Part shown: positions 8,807-19,692 of the stretch, in pieces
Position numbering within the stretch: position 1 is the first letter of the stretch
Layout of the letters: every line of letters begins with the position of its first letter
Assembly: GCA_963707515.1 (NCBI GenBank)
Contig: CAVPQI010000001.1
Coordinates: forward strand, 434,001 to 498,000
Direction of reading: 5' to 3'
DNA length: 64,000 bases
From: Sva-07 sp963707515
GTDB taxonomy: Bacteria > Actinomycetota > Acidimicrobiia > Acidimicrobiales > Ilumatobacteraceae
Notes under the pieces: generated by a model
What the model was told of the DNA's origin: nothing
Seen by the model: only the letters and a program-made list of their open reading frames with translations
The model's database searches: none
Translations under genes and position numbers: made by a program

Positions 8807-9652
8807 CTACGGACCGTGTGGTGTCTGCGGTTCGCTGGCGCGTTCGGTGAGGTCGGGGAAGGCGTCGTGACGGAACGGGTCGCCGGGTCCGAGCCGGTCG
8901 TGCAAGCCTGGAGCCCGCGGGCCGATTCGGCCCCCGGGTCGCTCGGCGTACACGGCGTCGCGTCCGAAGAAGCGCAGGCTGAGCGTGCTGCGTCGTCGAC
9001 CAGCATGGGTCGGGGCACCGCCGTGCAACATCGCAGGATGGAACACCACGACGTCGCCGGGATCGACGGACCACGAGACGATGTCGAACGACGCTCGGTC
9101 GGCCTCGATGTCGGGGAGTCGTGGCAGGCCGTCGAAGATCGGGATCGTCTCGTCATCGGCGTCGAATGCGGAGGTGTTGTACAGCGGTCCACGATGCGAC
9201 CCGCGCACGAACTCCAAGCAGTCCTGCTGGGCGACGGGTTCGAACGTGATCCACACCACGGCGAGGTGGTCGCCGTCGACGTTGAGGTACGAGGCGTCCT
9301 GGTGCCACGGCGTGCGTCTGGTCTCGCCGCCTTCTTTGAGGAAGACCTGCTCGTACATGAACCAGATCTGCGGATCGTCCCACAGCTCGCTGACGAGGCC
9401 GGCGATCGGCGTCGCCCGGAGGACCTCGTCGTAGGCAGCCGACGCAAGGGCGGCCGGGTTGCCCAGGTCTTGGAAGAACCCGCCCTCGGTTGCGGCGAAC
9501 AGTCGCGAGGCGGCCGGTCCGGGATTGGCAAGGCTCCAATCGAACGCCGCACGGGCCAGTGCCAGGTCGTCATCGTCGAGCGCGGCTCGCACGATCGTCA
9601 CCCCATCGCGCTGGAACGCCCGTCGCCGGGAGACGATGTCGTGGTCTGTCAT
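8807..9652 (-). CDS. phytanoyl-CoA dioxygenase family protein
   Basis: An Fe(II)/2-oxoglutarate oxygenase of 281 residues in the PhyH family. The iron ligands fit His117 and Asp119 (TPWHQDASYLNVDGD) and His210 (PAMLHGGAPTHAG), followed by an Arg-rich strand (RRRSTLSLRFFG) that would bind 2-oxoglutarate. Most bacterial members hydroxylate small secondary metabolites or lipids; the substrate is not predictable. GAGG lies immediately before the ATG. Convergent with the LigD-type gene, with 51 nt between stops. Confidence 0.88.
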   Translation of the reverse strand: MTDHDIVSRRRAFQRDGVTIVRAALDDDDLALARAAFDWSLANPGPAASRLFAATEGGFFQDLGNPAALASAAYDEVLRATPIAGLVSELWDDPQIWFMYEQVFLKEGGETRRTPWHQDASYLNVDGDHLAVVWITFEPVAQQDCLEFVRGSHRGPLYNTSAFDADDETIPIFDGLPRLPDIEADRASFDIVSWSVDPGDVVVFHPAMLHGGAPTHAGRRRSTLSLRFFGRDAVYAERPGGRIGPRAPGLHDRLGPGDPFRHDAFPDLTERASEPQTPHGP

Positions 9653-9963
9653 CCTCGAGCCTCGCAGTCTCGGCTGCCGACGCGCCGTTGTCCCCCATGA
9701 TGCTCAATGCAACGTCCGCGACGCTTACCGAACGCTGGACCGCGGGACTGTCAGGTCGTTGGAGCCACTGATCGAGCCGCCCGTGCCGTTGCGGGCGCAT
9801 GCGACGGACGCTCCCTCTCCGTGGGCGGCCGAACGCTCAGCGAGGTCAGATCAGGTGATCCGAGGATTGGCTCCGTAGCCTCGCGCCAGATGCCCACGCT
9901 CTGCTCGTTGCCCGACTGCCCCCGCCGCTCCCTCTCGACGAACGCACGTCCGGGGGTCTCGCG
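9653..9963. other. 311-nt intergenic region between divergent genes
   Basis: It separates the oppositely transcribed dioxygenase and glutamate dehydrogenase genes. No credible ORF, RNA or strong hairpin was seen. GGGGG about 8 nt before the gdhA ATG serves as its ribosome site. Confidence 0.5.
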
Positions 9964-11307
9964 ATGATCGACGAGAAGCTGGAGCCGATCCTCGCTGAGG
10001 TGTTGCACCGCAATCCGGGCGAACTCGAGTTCCATCAGGCGGTCCGCGAGGTGCTCGATTCGCTCGGCCCGGTGATCGCCAAGCATCCCGAGTTCGGTGA
10101 GCGCAAGATCGTCCAGCGGATCTGCGAACCCGAGCGCCAGATCATCTTTCGCGTCCCGTGGCAGGACGACCGCGGCGAGGTGCACATCAACCGCGGCATG
10201 CGCGTCGAGTTCAACAGTGCCCTCGGGCCGTACAAGGGCGGGCTGCGGTTCCACCCGTCGGTCAACCTCGGGATCATCAAGTTCCTCGGCTTCGAGCAGG
10301 TCTTCAAGAACGCCCTCACCGGGTTGCCGATCGGCGGCGGCAAGGGCGGCAGCGACTTCGACCCGAAGGGCCGCTCCGACGACGAGATCATGCGTTTCTG
10401 CCAGAGCATGATGACCGAGCTGTACCGGCATCTCGGCGAGTACACGGACGTGCCCGCCGGCGACATCGGCGTCGGCGGCCGCGAGATCGGCTACCTGTTC
10501 GGCCAGTACAAGCGCATCACCAACCGCTACGAGTCCGCCGTGATCACCGGCAAGGGCGTCGACTGGGGCGGTTCGCTCGTGCGCACCGAGGCGACCGGAT
10601 ACGGGTTGGTGTACTTCGTCGCAGGAGATGCTCGCCTCGACCGGTGGGCACCTCGACGGCCGCACGGCGATCGTGTCCGGGTCGGGCAACGTCGCCCTGT
10701 ACGCCATCGAGAAGCTGCAGTCGCTCGGCGCGCGGGTCATCGCCTGCTCGGACTCGGCGCGGATACGTGTTCGACGAGCACGGCATCGACCTCGAGCGTG
10801 CTGAAGCAGGTCAAGGAGGTCGAGCGGGCGCGGATCGCGACCTACGCCGAGCGACGCTCCGGCGCACGTTTCGTGCCCCACGGCAACGTCTGGGACGTCC
10901 CGGCCGAGATCGCGCTCCCGTGTGCGACGCAGAACGAACTGTCGGGCCGCGACGCCGCTCAGCTGGTCCGCAACGGCTGCGTGCTGGTCGCCGAGGGCGC
11001 CAACATGCCGTGCACACCCGAAGCGACGCGCACGTTCGCCGAGGCCGGCGTCGCCTTCGGTCCCGGCAAGGCGGCCAACGCCGGCGGGGTCGCCACGTCC
11101 GCGCTCGAGATGCAACAGAACGCGTCACGCGACTCGTGGACGTTCGAGCACACCGAGCAGCGCCTGGCATCGATCATGGCCGGGATCCACCACAGCTGCG
11201 CCGAGACGGCCGACACCTACGGGGCGCCGGGCGACCTCGTGCGCGGCGCCAACATCGACGGGTTCCAGCGCGTCGCCACGGCAATGGATGCGCTCGGCTT
11301 GATCTGA
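9964..11307 (+). CDS. gdhA: glutamate dehydrogenase (NADP type), three compensating single-base insertions
   Basis: It interconverts 2-oxoglutarate plus ammonia and glutamate in the cytosol. The hexameric-type signature is clear: KGGLRFHPSVN, the catalytic region GLPIGGGKGG, and PAGDIGVGGREIGYLFG. The annotated frame reads through, but the stretch from 10621 to about 10797 is nonsense in it. In the +1 frame 10621-10760 encodes the Rossmann strand TAIVSGSGNVALYAIEKLQS and then ACSDSA; the third frame gives GYVFDEHGIDLE. Extra bases at about 10621, 10760 and 10797 add three and restore the frame. Corrected length is 446 residues, close to the E. coli enzyme. Confidence 0.92.
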   Translation: MIDEKLEPILAEVLHRNPGELEFHQAVREVLDSLGPVIAKHPEFGERKIVQRICEPERQIIFRVPWQDDRGEVHINRGMRVEFNSALGPYKGGLRFHPSVNLGIIKFLGFEQVFKNALTGLPIGGGKGGSDFDPKGRSDDEIMRFCQSMMTELYRHLGEYTDVPAGDIGVGGREIGYLFGQYKRITNRYESAVITGKGVDWGGSLVRTEATGYGLVYFVAGDARLDRWAPRRPHGDRVRVGQRRPVRHREAAVARRAGHRLLGLGADTCSTSTASTSSVLKQVKEVERARIATYAERRSGARFVPHGNVWDVPAEIALPCATQNELSGRDAAQLVRNGCVLVAEGANMPCTPEATRTFAEAGVAFGPGKAANAGGVATSALEMQQNASRDSWTFEHTEQRLASIMAGIHHSCAETADTYGAPGDLVRGANIDGFQRVATAMDALGLI

Positions 11308-11354
11308 CCAGACGCCCGCCGAGGGTCGATGCCGGATGCGTCGGTCTCGAGCGG

Positions 11355-11711
11355 TCAGTCGCCGACCTTCTCGTCGAGGCGCTGCAGCAGGTGATCGGCC
11401 GCCTGCTCGATCGCACCGTGGCCGTTCTGCGCGGCCCGCGACTTGGCGGCGATCAGGGCGCTGCGATGGACGCGACGAAAGTCGCCGAACGGGAAGCCGT
11501 AGCGATCCTTCGTCTCAGCCGCCGCGCCATCGTCGATGGCCAGGTGCCACTCGCCGTACTGCGTCCAGTCGTGCCGCTCGATGTCGGCGTTCTCGTCGTC
11601 GGCATCAGGTTGTTGCGAGGTCCAGCTCGACTCGAGAACGTACTGACCGGCATCGATCAGGTCCTTCGCCTTCCTGACGCCCGCACGGTTGACGTGATAC
11701 GTGGTTGACAT
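11355..11711 (-). CDS. conserved actinobacterial protein of unknown function
   Basis: A soluble 118-residue protein, with GGAGGAG about 6 nt before the ATG. It opens MSTTYHVNRAGVRKAKDLID, then AGQYVLESSW, and contains HDWTQYGEWHLAIDDG and YGFPFGDFRRVHRSALIA. I recall close relatives in many actinobacteria, with no assigned function. The C-terminus is helical and includes HGAIEQAADHLLQRLDE. No cofactor or metal motif is visible. It converges on gdhA and lies back to back with the P-type ATPase gene. Confidence 0.85.
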   Translation of the reverse strand: MSTTYHVNRAGVRKAKDLIDAGQYVLESSWTSQQPDADDENADIERHDWTQYGEWHLAIDDGAAAETKDRYGFPFGDFRRVHRSALIAAKSRAAQNGHGAIEQAADHLLQRLDEKVGD

Positions 11712-11964
11712 GGGGTCTCCTCCTCGTCGTCACGGAGCCCGCGACATGGGGATACCACGACCGCGGGGTCCCACACCTCTCCCCCCGCCACACGCGCTGC
11801 CTGTGCTGTGGTCGGAGGCGGCCGCTATGCTCCGCTGCACTGAAGGGGAGTACCCCACGAGGCCCGTCGTCATCACGCTCGAGAGATCGAGCCGGCTGGC
11901 TAGCTCGCACCGCGAGCGGGAAGACCTTCGGCGTACGTTCCGATCGTTGCGCTGAAAGGCTGAC

Positions 11965-14761
<2,797 letters not shown>

Positions 14762-14798
14762 GCCCGGTCGACGGGGCGTCGTCGTTGCGAGCGTGACG

Positions 14799-14820
14799 TC
14801 CGCCGCAGGCGCGGATTTTT
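14799..14820 (+). terminator. intrinsic terminator after the P-type ATPase gene
   Basis: A short stem TCCGC/GCGGA with a 7-nt loop followed by TTTTT. It is one of the few hairpins here with a clean U tract. Confidence 0.7.
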
Positions 14821-14855
14821 CGTTCAACGCGCGCCCGTGCCGCAGACGGGCTCGC

Positions 14856-14861
14856 TAGGTT
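14856..14861 (+). promoter_or_regulatory. -10 box of a leaderless promoter for purN-guaB
   Basis: TAGGTT ends 6 nt before the purN ATG, with no Shine-Dalgarno. Confidence 0.6.
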
Positions 14862-14867
14862 CGACAC

Positions 14868-15503
14868 ATGGACGACTCGGTACGGTGCCCGGCACGGCTG
14901 GTCGTACTGGCGTCGGGCAACGGCTCCAACCTCGGGGCGATCCTCGGTGCCTGTGCCGACGGCTCGCTGCCGGCCACCGTCGCCGCCGTCGTCTCCGACC
15001 GTGACGACGCCTACGCCCTTCAGCGTGGCGCCGCTGCCGGCATCGCCACCGTCCACGTCGGCGCCCGCGCCGGCGAAGCCCGTGCCGATTACGACGACCG
15101 CCTCGCAGCCGCCGTCTCCACCTTCGAGCCCGACTTCGTCGTGCTCGCCGGTTGGATGCGCATCCTGACGATGAGCTTCCTCGGGCGCTATCCCGACCGC
15201 GTCGTCAACCTCCACCCGGCATTGCCCGGTGAGCTGCCCGGCATCCACGCCATCGAACGCGCCTGGGCCGAGGCCGAGTCCGGCCAGCGCCACCGCAGCG
15301 GCGTGATGGTCCACCTGGTGCCCGACGAAGGCGTCGACGACGGCCCGGTGCTGGCCACCGTCGAGGTGCCGATCGACCTCGCCGCCGGCTTCGAGGCCTT
15401 TGCCGCCCTCGTCCACGCCGCCGAGCACCGCCTGCTGGTCGCCACCCTGGTCGACCTGTGCTCCGCCAGTCCCGTTTCCGCCCGCTCGGAGGTGTCCGCA
15501 TGA
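14868..15503 (+). CDS. purN: phosphoribosylglycinamide formyltransferase
   Basis: GAR transformylase, third step of purine synthesis, using 10-formyltetrahydrofolate; cytosolic. The 211 residues begin LVVLASGNGSNLGAIL (phosphate-binding loop) and carry FVVLAGWMRIL and the catalytic region VVNLHPALPGELPGIHA, followed by VHLVPDEGVDDGPVL. The catalytic Asn-His-Asp set is present in family positions. The stop overlaps the guaB start by 4 nt (ATGA), coupling two purine genes. The start is fixed by the leaderless -10 box. Confidence 0.95.
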   Translation: MDDSVRCPARLVVLASGNGSNLGAILGACADGSLPATVAAVVSDRDDAYALQRGAAAGIATVHVGARAGEARADYDDRLAAAVSTFEPDFVVLAGWMRILTMSFLGRYPDRVVNLHPALPGELPGIHAIERAWAEAESGQRHRSGVMVHLVPDEGVDDGPVLATVEVPIDLAAGFEAFAALVHAAEHRLLVATLVDLCSASPVSARSEVSA

Positions 15504-17014
15504 CCGCCCGCACGAACCCCAACGACGACTTCTTCGACCGCTTCGAAGCGCTGACGTTCGACGACGTCGTCGTCGTCCCCGGCTACTCCGAGACGCTGCC
15601 CGATGCCGTCGACACCAGCGCCACGTTCGCCGCCGACATCGAGCTCGCCGTGCCATTGGTGTCGGCCGCCATGGACAAGGTCACCGAGGGACGGATGGCT
15701 GTGGCGATGGCCCGCCACGGCGGCATCGGTGTCATCCACCGCAACATGTCGATCGCCGATCAGGCGGCCGAAGTGCAAAAGGTCAAGCGCTCGCAGTCCG
15801 GGATGATCACCGACCCCGTCACGCTGCCGCCGACGGCGTTGCTCCACGAGGCCGAAGCGCTGATGAACCGCTTCAAGTTCTCCGGCGTGCCGATCACCGA
15901 TCCCGGCGGGCGCCTCGTCGGCATCCTCACCAACCGCGACATCCGCTTCTGCGAGGGCACCGACTTCGACCGCCCCGTGCACGAGTTCATGACCAGCGAC
16001 CGGCTGGTCACCGCCGAGGTGGGCACGTCACTCGACGAGGCGAAGGCGATCCTCCAGAAGCACCGCATCGAGAAGCTGCCGCTGGTCGACGCCGACGGCG
16101 TGCTCGCCGGGTTGATCACCGTCAAGGACATCCAGAAGCGGCTCGACTTCCCCAACGCCTCCCGCGACAGCAAGGGCCGCCTGCGTTGCGCCGCCGCCGT
16201 CGGGGTCGGTTCCGACGTCGAAGAACGCGTCGAGGCGCTGGTGGCTATGGGTGTCGACGCCGTGTCGATCGACACCGCCCACGGCCACTCGGCCAACGTG
16301 GTCAAGGCGATCCAACGGATCAAGGGCTCGTGGCCCGACCTCGCCGTGACGGCCGGCAACGTCGTCACCGAGGACGGCGTGGAAGCGCTCGCCAAAGCCG
16401 GTGCCGATGCCGTCAAGGTCGGTGTCGGCGCTGGGTCGATCTGCACCACCCGCGTCGTGTCGGGTGCCGGCATGCCGCAGCTGTCGGCGATCTGGTTCGC
16501 CTCCCGCCGCGCCCAGCGGCTCGGCATCCCGATCGTCGCCGACGGCGGGATCACGTTCTCCGGCGACATCGTCAAGGCGATCGTCGCCGGTGCCTCCACG
16601 GTGATGCTCGGCTCGCTGCTCGCCGGCACCGAGGAGTCACCGGGCGACATGGAGCTGTTCGAGGGACGGCGCTACAAGAGCTACCGCGGCATGGGATCGC
16701 TCGGGGCGATGACCGGCGACAGCCAGGACCGCTACGCCACCGGCCAGTCGTCCGGCGGCTCGGCGGTCGGCGCGGCCTCGAACAAGCTGGTGCCCGAAGG
16801 CATCGAAGGTCGCGTGCCCTACGCCGGCCCGCTCGGCGACGTCGTCTACCAACTCGTCGGTGGTCTGCGCTCGGGCATGGGTTACGCCGGTGCGGCGACG
16901 CTCGACGGCCTGCGCGGCGCCCGGTTGATGCGCGTCACCACCGCCGGCCGTGAGGAGTCGCACCCCCACGACGTGACGATCACCAAGGAAGCCCCCAACT
17001 ACCAGCGCATGTGA
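15500..17014 (+). CDS. guaB: inosine-5'-monophosphate dehydrogenase
   Basis: It oxidises IMP to XMP with NAD, the committed step to guanine nucleotides. At 504 residues the layout is standard: N-terminal barrel part, two CBS domains at about residues 100-215 (MITDPVTLPPTALL and FMTSDRLVTAEVG), then the catalytic barrel with Cys315 in GVGAGSICTTR and the flap RYKSYRGMGSLGAM. Start ATG 15500 overlaps purN by 4 nt and is preceded by GGAGGTG; an upstream ATG at 15458 lies inside purN. A strong hairpin follows. Confidence 0.97.
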   Translation: MTARTNPNDDFFDRFEALTFDDVVVVPGYSETLPDAVDTSATFAADIELAVPLVSAAMDKVTEGRMAVAMARHGGIGVIHRNMSIADQAAEVQKVKRSQSGMITDPVTLPPTALLHEAEALMNRFKFSGVPITDPGGRLVGILTNRDIRFCEGTDFDRPVHEFMTSDRLVTAEVGTSLDEAKAILQKHRIEKLPLVDADGVLAGLITVKDIQKRLDFPNASRDSKGRLRCAAAVGVGSDVEERVEALVAMGVDAVSIDTAHGHSANVVKAIQRIKGSWPDLAVTAGNVVTEDGVEALAKAGADAVKVGVGAGSICTTRVVSGAGMPQLSAIWFASRRAQRLGIPIVADGGITFSGDIVKAIVAGASTVMLGSLLAGTEESPGDMELFEGRRYKSYRGMGSLGAMTGDSQDRYATGQSSGGSAVGAASNKLVPEGIEGRVPYAGPLGDVVYQLVGGLRSGMGYAGAATLDGLRGARLMRVTTAGREESHPHDVTITKEAPNYQRM

Positions 17015-17020
17015 CCACCA

Positions 17021-17055
17021 GCGTTACATCAGGGGTCAGACCCCTGTCGTAACGC
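17021..17055. terminator. nested hairpin between convergent guaB and VWA genes
   Basis: GCGTTAC...GTAACGC encloses AGGGGTC-A-GACCCCT, giving a long near-perfect stem. No U tract. The same design, with a GGGGTC/GACCCC core, recurs at 53795-53855. Confidence 0.7.
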
Positions 17056-17060
17056 CGGGC

Positions 17061-17085
17061 CTCGTCGCTGGCGCTACCCTCGCCG
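17061..17085. repeat. intergenic 25-nt sequence repeated at 52322-52346
   Basis: CTCGTCGCTGGCGCT followed by a CCCTCGCCG end; 24 of 25 bases are identical at both sites. Both lie in gene-free spacers. Confidence 0.6.
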
Positions 17086-17192
17086 CGCGGGGCACGGCCG
17101 ACGCCGCGAGCGCCAGCGAGCAAGTCTGGCGTCGGGCCGACCAAGCGTGGCCAACCACCGACTCGCGGTGAGGCCCGACCAACCAGAGCGTC

Positions 17193-18632
17193 TTACGCCA
17201 GCTTTTCGACGAAGGCTTCCAGCTGGCGCAGGTTGCGGCACTCGTAGACGCCGTCGGTGAACGTGCCGTACTCGCCGACGATCGAATCGCCGGTGTTCCA
17301 GTAGCTGCGCGGCTCAGGGTTCAGCCAGTACACGTGACGTGCCTTGTGCTGCATCTCCTTGATGACCCAGCTCTGACTGGCGTGGTAGTTGTTGCGGGCG
17401 TCGCCGAGCAACAGCACGGTCGACTTCGGGCCGACGTCCTTGCCCCACTTCTCCCAGAACACCTCGAAGGCGTGGCCGTAGTCGGAGTGCCCGTCGACCC
17501 ACACCACGTCGGCTTCGGTGTTCACCCGATGGATCGCCTCGGTGATGTCCTCGGTCGCCCGGAAGTAGTCGGTGACCTCGTCGATGCCGTCGATGAACAC
17601 GAAGGAACGCACCTTCGAGAACTGGTTCTGGATGGCGTAGACGAGCATCAGCGTGAACCGGGCGAACGCGGCGACCGATCCGGAGATGTCGGCGACGACG
17701 ATCAGCTCCGGCTTCGCCGGGCGCGGGTACTTGAACTTCGGCTCCGCGGGCACGCCGCCGTAGCTCAACGAGTGGCGCACGGTGTTGCGGAAGTCGAGCG
17801 GGCCCTTGCGACCGTGGCGGCGCTTGCGCGCCAGGCGGGCGGCGAGCTTGCGGGTCAACGGATACAGCGACTTGCGCAACGCCACCATCTCGTCGCGTGA
17901 GGCGTGCATGAACTCGACGTCTTCGGGCAGCGGCTTGCGCAGCGTCTTGGCCATCGCCTCGGCGCCACGGTCGGCGACCAACCGGCGGCGGATCTCCGCT
18001 TCGATCTCGCCCTTGAACTTGTCGATGCGGTCCTCGTACTCCTCACGTTCGAGCCGCTCCTCGAGCGGGGTGAGGTCGCCGTCCACCTCCTCGCGGGTGG
18101 CGTCCATCATCTTCTCGAGCATGCCGTCGAGGTCGAGGTTGCGCAGCGTGCGGTACAGGTAGTACGTGCCGCCGACGGGACGTCCCGGCTCCATGCCGGC
18201 GAAGCGCTGCACCGACTGCTTGGCCATCGCCCGCATGAGTGCCTGGTCGCCGTTCATCAGCGCCTGCATGAGCATCTGGGCGATCTCTTCGGGCGTCAGC
18301 GAGTCCATCCCGCCGTTGCCGCCCTGGCCCTCACCTTGTTGCTGCTGCTCCTGCATCTCGCGCCACAGCTCGTCGAGCGCCGACTCGTCGTCGGTGTGGG
18401 CGAGCCGGTACTCGGGTCCGCGCAGGCTGAAGTAGACCTCGAAGACCGTCTCGAAGCTTCGCCAGTGGGCGTGGTTCTTGATCAGCGTCGCCCCGAGGGC
18501 GTACTTGAACGCCTCGCGGTCTTCGAGCGGGATGTGCTGCACCGCCTCCATGGCATCGAGGTTCTCGGTGAGGCTCACCGGCAGCCCCGCGTTGCGGAGC
18601 TCGACGACGAAGCCGTTCAGCAGGTCCAACAT
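17193..18632 (-). CDS. von Willebrand factor A domain protein, CoxE-like
   Basis: A 479-residue protein with a helical N-terminal half, an acidic/Gln-rich linker near residues 90-110, and a C-terminal VWA domain. The metal-ion-dependent adhesion motif DISGS is at 315-319 in ELIVVADISGSVAAFARF, and GHSDYGHAF follows. CoxE-type VWA proteins work with MoxR ATPases as chaperones that mature or insert metals into large enzymes; here the MoxR gene ends 6 nt upstream on the same strand, so they form one operon. The client is not evident in the window. Confidence 0.9.
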   Translation of the reverse strand: MLDLLNGFVVELRNAGLPVSLTENLDAMEAVQHIPLEDREAFKYALGATLIKNHAHWRSFETVFEVYFSLRGPEYRLAHTDDESALDELWREMQEQQQQGEGQGGNGGMDSLTPEEIAQMLMQALMNGDQALMRAMAKQSVQRFAGMEPGRPVGGTYYLYRTLRNLDLDGMLEKMMDATREEVDGDLTPLEERLEREEYEDRIDKFKGEIEAEIRRRLVADRGAEAMAKTLRKPLPEDVEFMHASRDEMVALRKSLYPLTRKLAARLARKRRHGRKGPLDFRNTVRHSLSYGGVPAEPKFKYPRPAKPELIVVADISGSVAAFARFTLMLVYAIQNQFSKVRSFVFIDGIDEVTDYFRATEDITEAIHRVNTEADVVWVDGHSDYGHAFEVFWEKWGKDVGPKSTVLLLGDARNNYHASQSWVIKEMQHKARHVYWLNPEPRSYWNTGDSIVGEYGTFTDGVYECRNLRQLEAFVEKLA

Positions 18633-18638
18633 GGCGGG

Positions 18639-19550
18639 TCAGGTGCTCTCGACGGAGAGCTCTTTGGCGGCCTTGGCGATGTCGGTCTGGTACTTGAGCA
18701 GCACGTGGAGGGTCTCCTTGGCGGTTGCCTCGTCGATGTTGTCGATGTTCAGCAGCATCAGCGTGCGCGCCCAGTCGAGGGTCTCCGACACGCTCGGCGA
18801 CTTCTTCAGGTCGAGCTGACGGATCGAGCGGACGATGCGGGCGACCTGGTCGGCGAGGTGCTCGGAGATGTCGGGGACCTTGGCGAGCACGATCTCCTTC
18901 TCCCGCTCGAGCTGCGGGTAGTCGACGTGCAGGTAGAGGCAGCGCCGCTTCAGCGCCTCGGACAGCTCACGGGTGTTGTTCGAGGTGAGGAACACGAGCG
19001 GGATCTGGGTCGCCGTGATCGTGCCCAGCTCGGGGATCGACACCTGGTAGTCGGACAGGATCTCGAGCAGCAGCGCCTCGGTCTCGACCTCGACGCGGTC
19101 GACCTCGTCGATCAACAGCACGACGGGCTCGGTGGCGGTGATCGCCTCGAGCAGCGGGCGGGTGAGCAGGAACTCATCGGAGAAGATGTCGTCTTTGAGC
19201 TCGGTCCACTCCTCGCCGCTCTGGCCGCCGCGCTCGGTCTGGATGCGCAGCAGCTGCTTCTTGTAGTTCCACTCGTAGAGGGCTTTCGACTCGTCGAGGC
19301 CCTCGTAGCACTGGAGGCGGATCAGCCGGGCGTCGGTGATCTCGGCGATCGACTTCGCCAGCTGCGTCTTGCCGGTGCCGGCGGGTCCCTCGACGAGGAT
19401 CGGCTTGGCCAGCCGGTCGGCGAGGTAGGCGACGCCGGCGATGCCGTCGTCGGCGAGATAGTTGACGGCGCGCAGCGAGTCACGGACCGACTGGACGCTC
19501 TCGAAGCGGGGGGTGGCGCTGCCGGAGGTCGCGGCATCGAAGGCTGTCAT
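18639..19550 (-). CDS. MoxR family AAA ATPase
   Basis: A 303-residue AAA+ ATPase with Walker A GPAGTGKT (55-62), Walker B VVLLIDEVDR (143-152) and a sensor-like PLVFLTSNNTRELSEALKRR. MoxR proteins remodel protein complexes with a VWA partner, which is the next gene. The ATG at 19550 is chosen because a TANNNT box ends 7 nt before it; a longer frame to 19715 would overlap the divergent murJ promoter. Only 142 nt separate it from murJ. Confidence 0.93.
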   Translation of the reverse strand: MTAFDAATSGSATPRFESVQSVRDSLRAVNYLADDGIAGVAYLADRLAKPILVEGPAGTGKTQLAKSIAEITDARLIRLQCYEGLDESKALYEWNYKKQLLRIQTERGGQSGEEWTELKDDIFSDEFLLTRPLLEAITATEPVVLLIDEVDRVEVETEALLLEILSDYQVSIPELGTITATQIPLVFLTSNNTRELSEALKRRCLYLHVDYPQLEREKEIVLAKVPDISEHLADQVARIVRSIRQLDLKKSPSVSETLDWARTLMLLNIDNIDEATAKETLHVLLKYQTDIAKAAKELSVEST

Positions 19551-19557
19551 GGTTCCG

Positions 19558-19563
19558 ACGCTA
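19558..19563 (-). promoter_or_regulatory. -10 box of a leaderless promoter for moxR
   Basis: On the minus strand TAGCGT ends 7 nt before the moxR ATG. Confidence 0.6.
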
Positions 19564-19678
19564 CTTGTCGGCTTGACCAGCGGGTCAATCGGAAACGACG
19601 TCCGATCCGCAGATGCCCGAAGCGGCTCGACAGCGATGGTCGGGGCGCATTGGCCCAGCGCAACGGGGGGCGCGCCAG

Positions 19679-19684
19679 TAGCGT
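19679..19684 (+). promoter_or_regulatory. -10 box of a leaderless promoter for murJ
   Basis: TAGCGT ends 8 nt before the murJ ATG; GAGG directly before the ATG could also act as a weak ribosome site. Confidence 0.55.
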
Positions 19685-19692
19685 CGCTGAGG

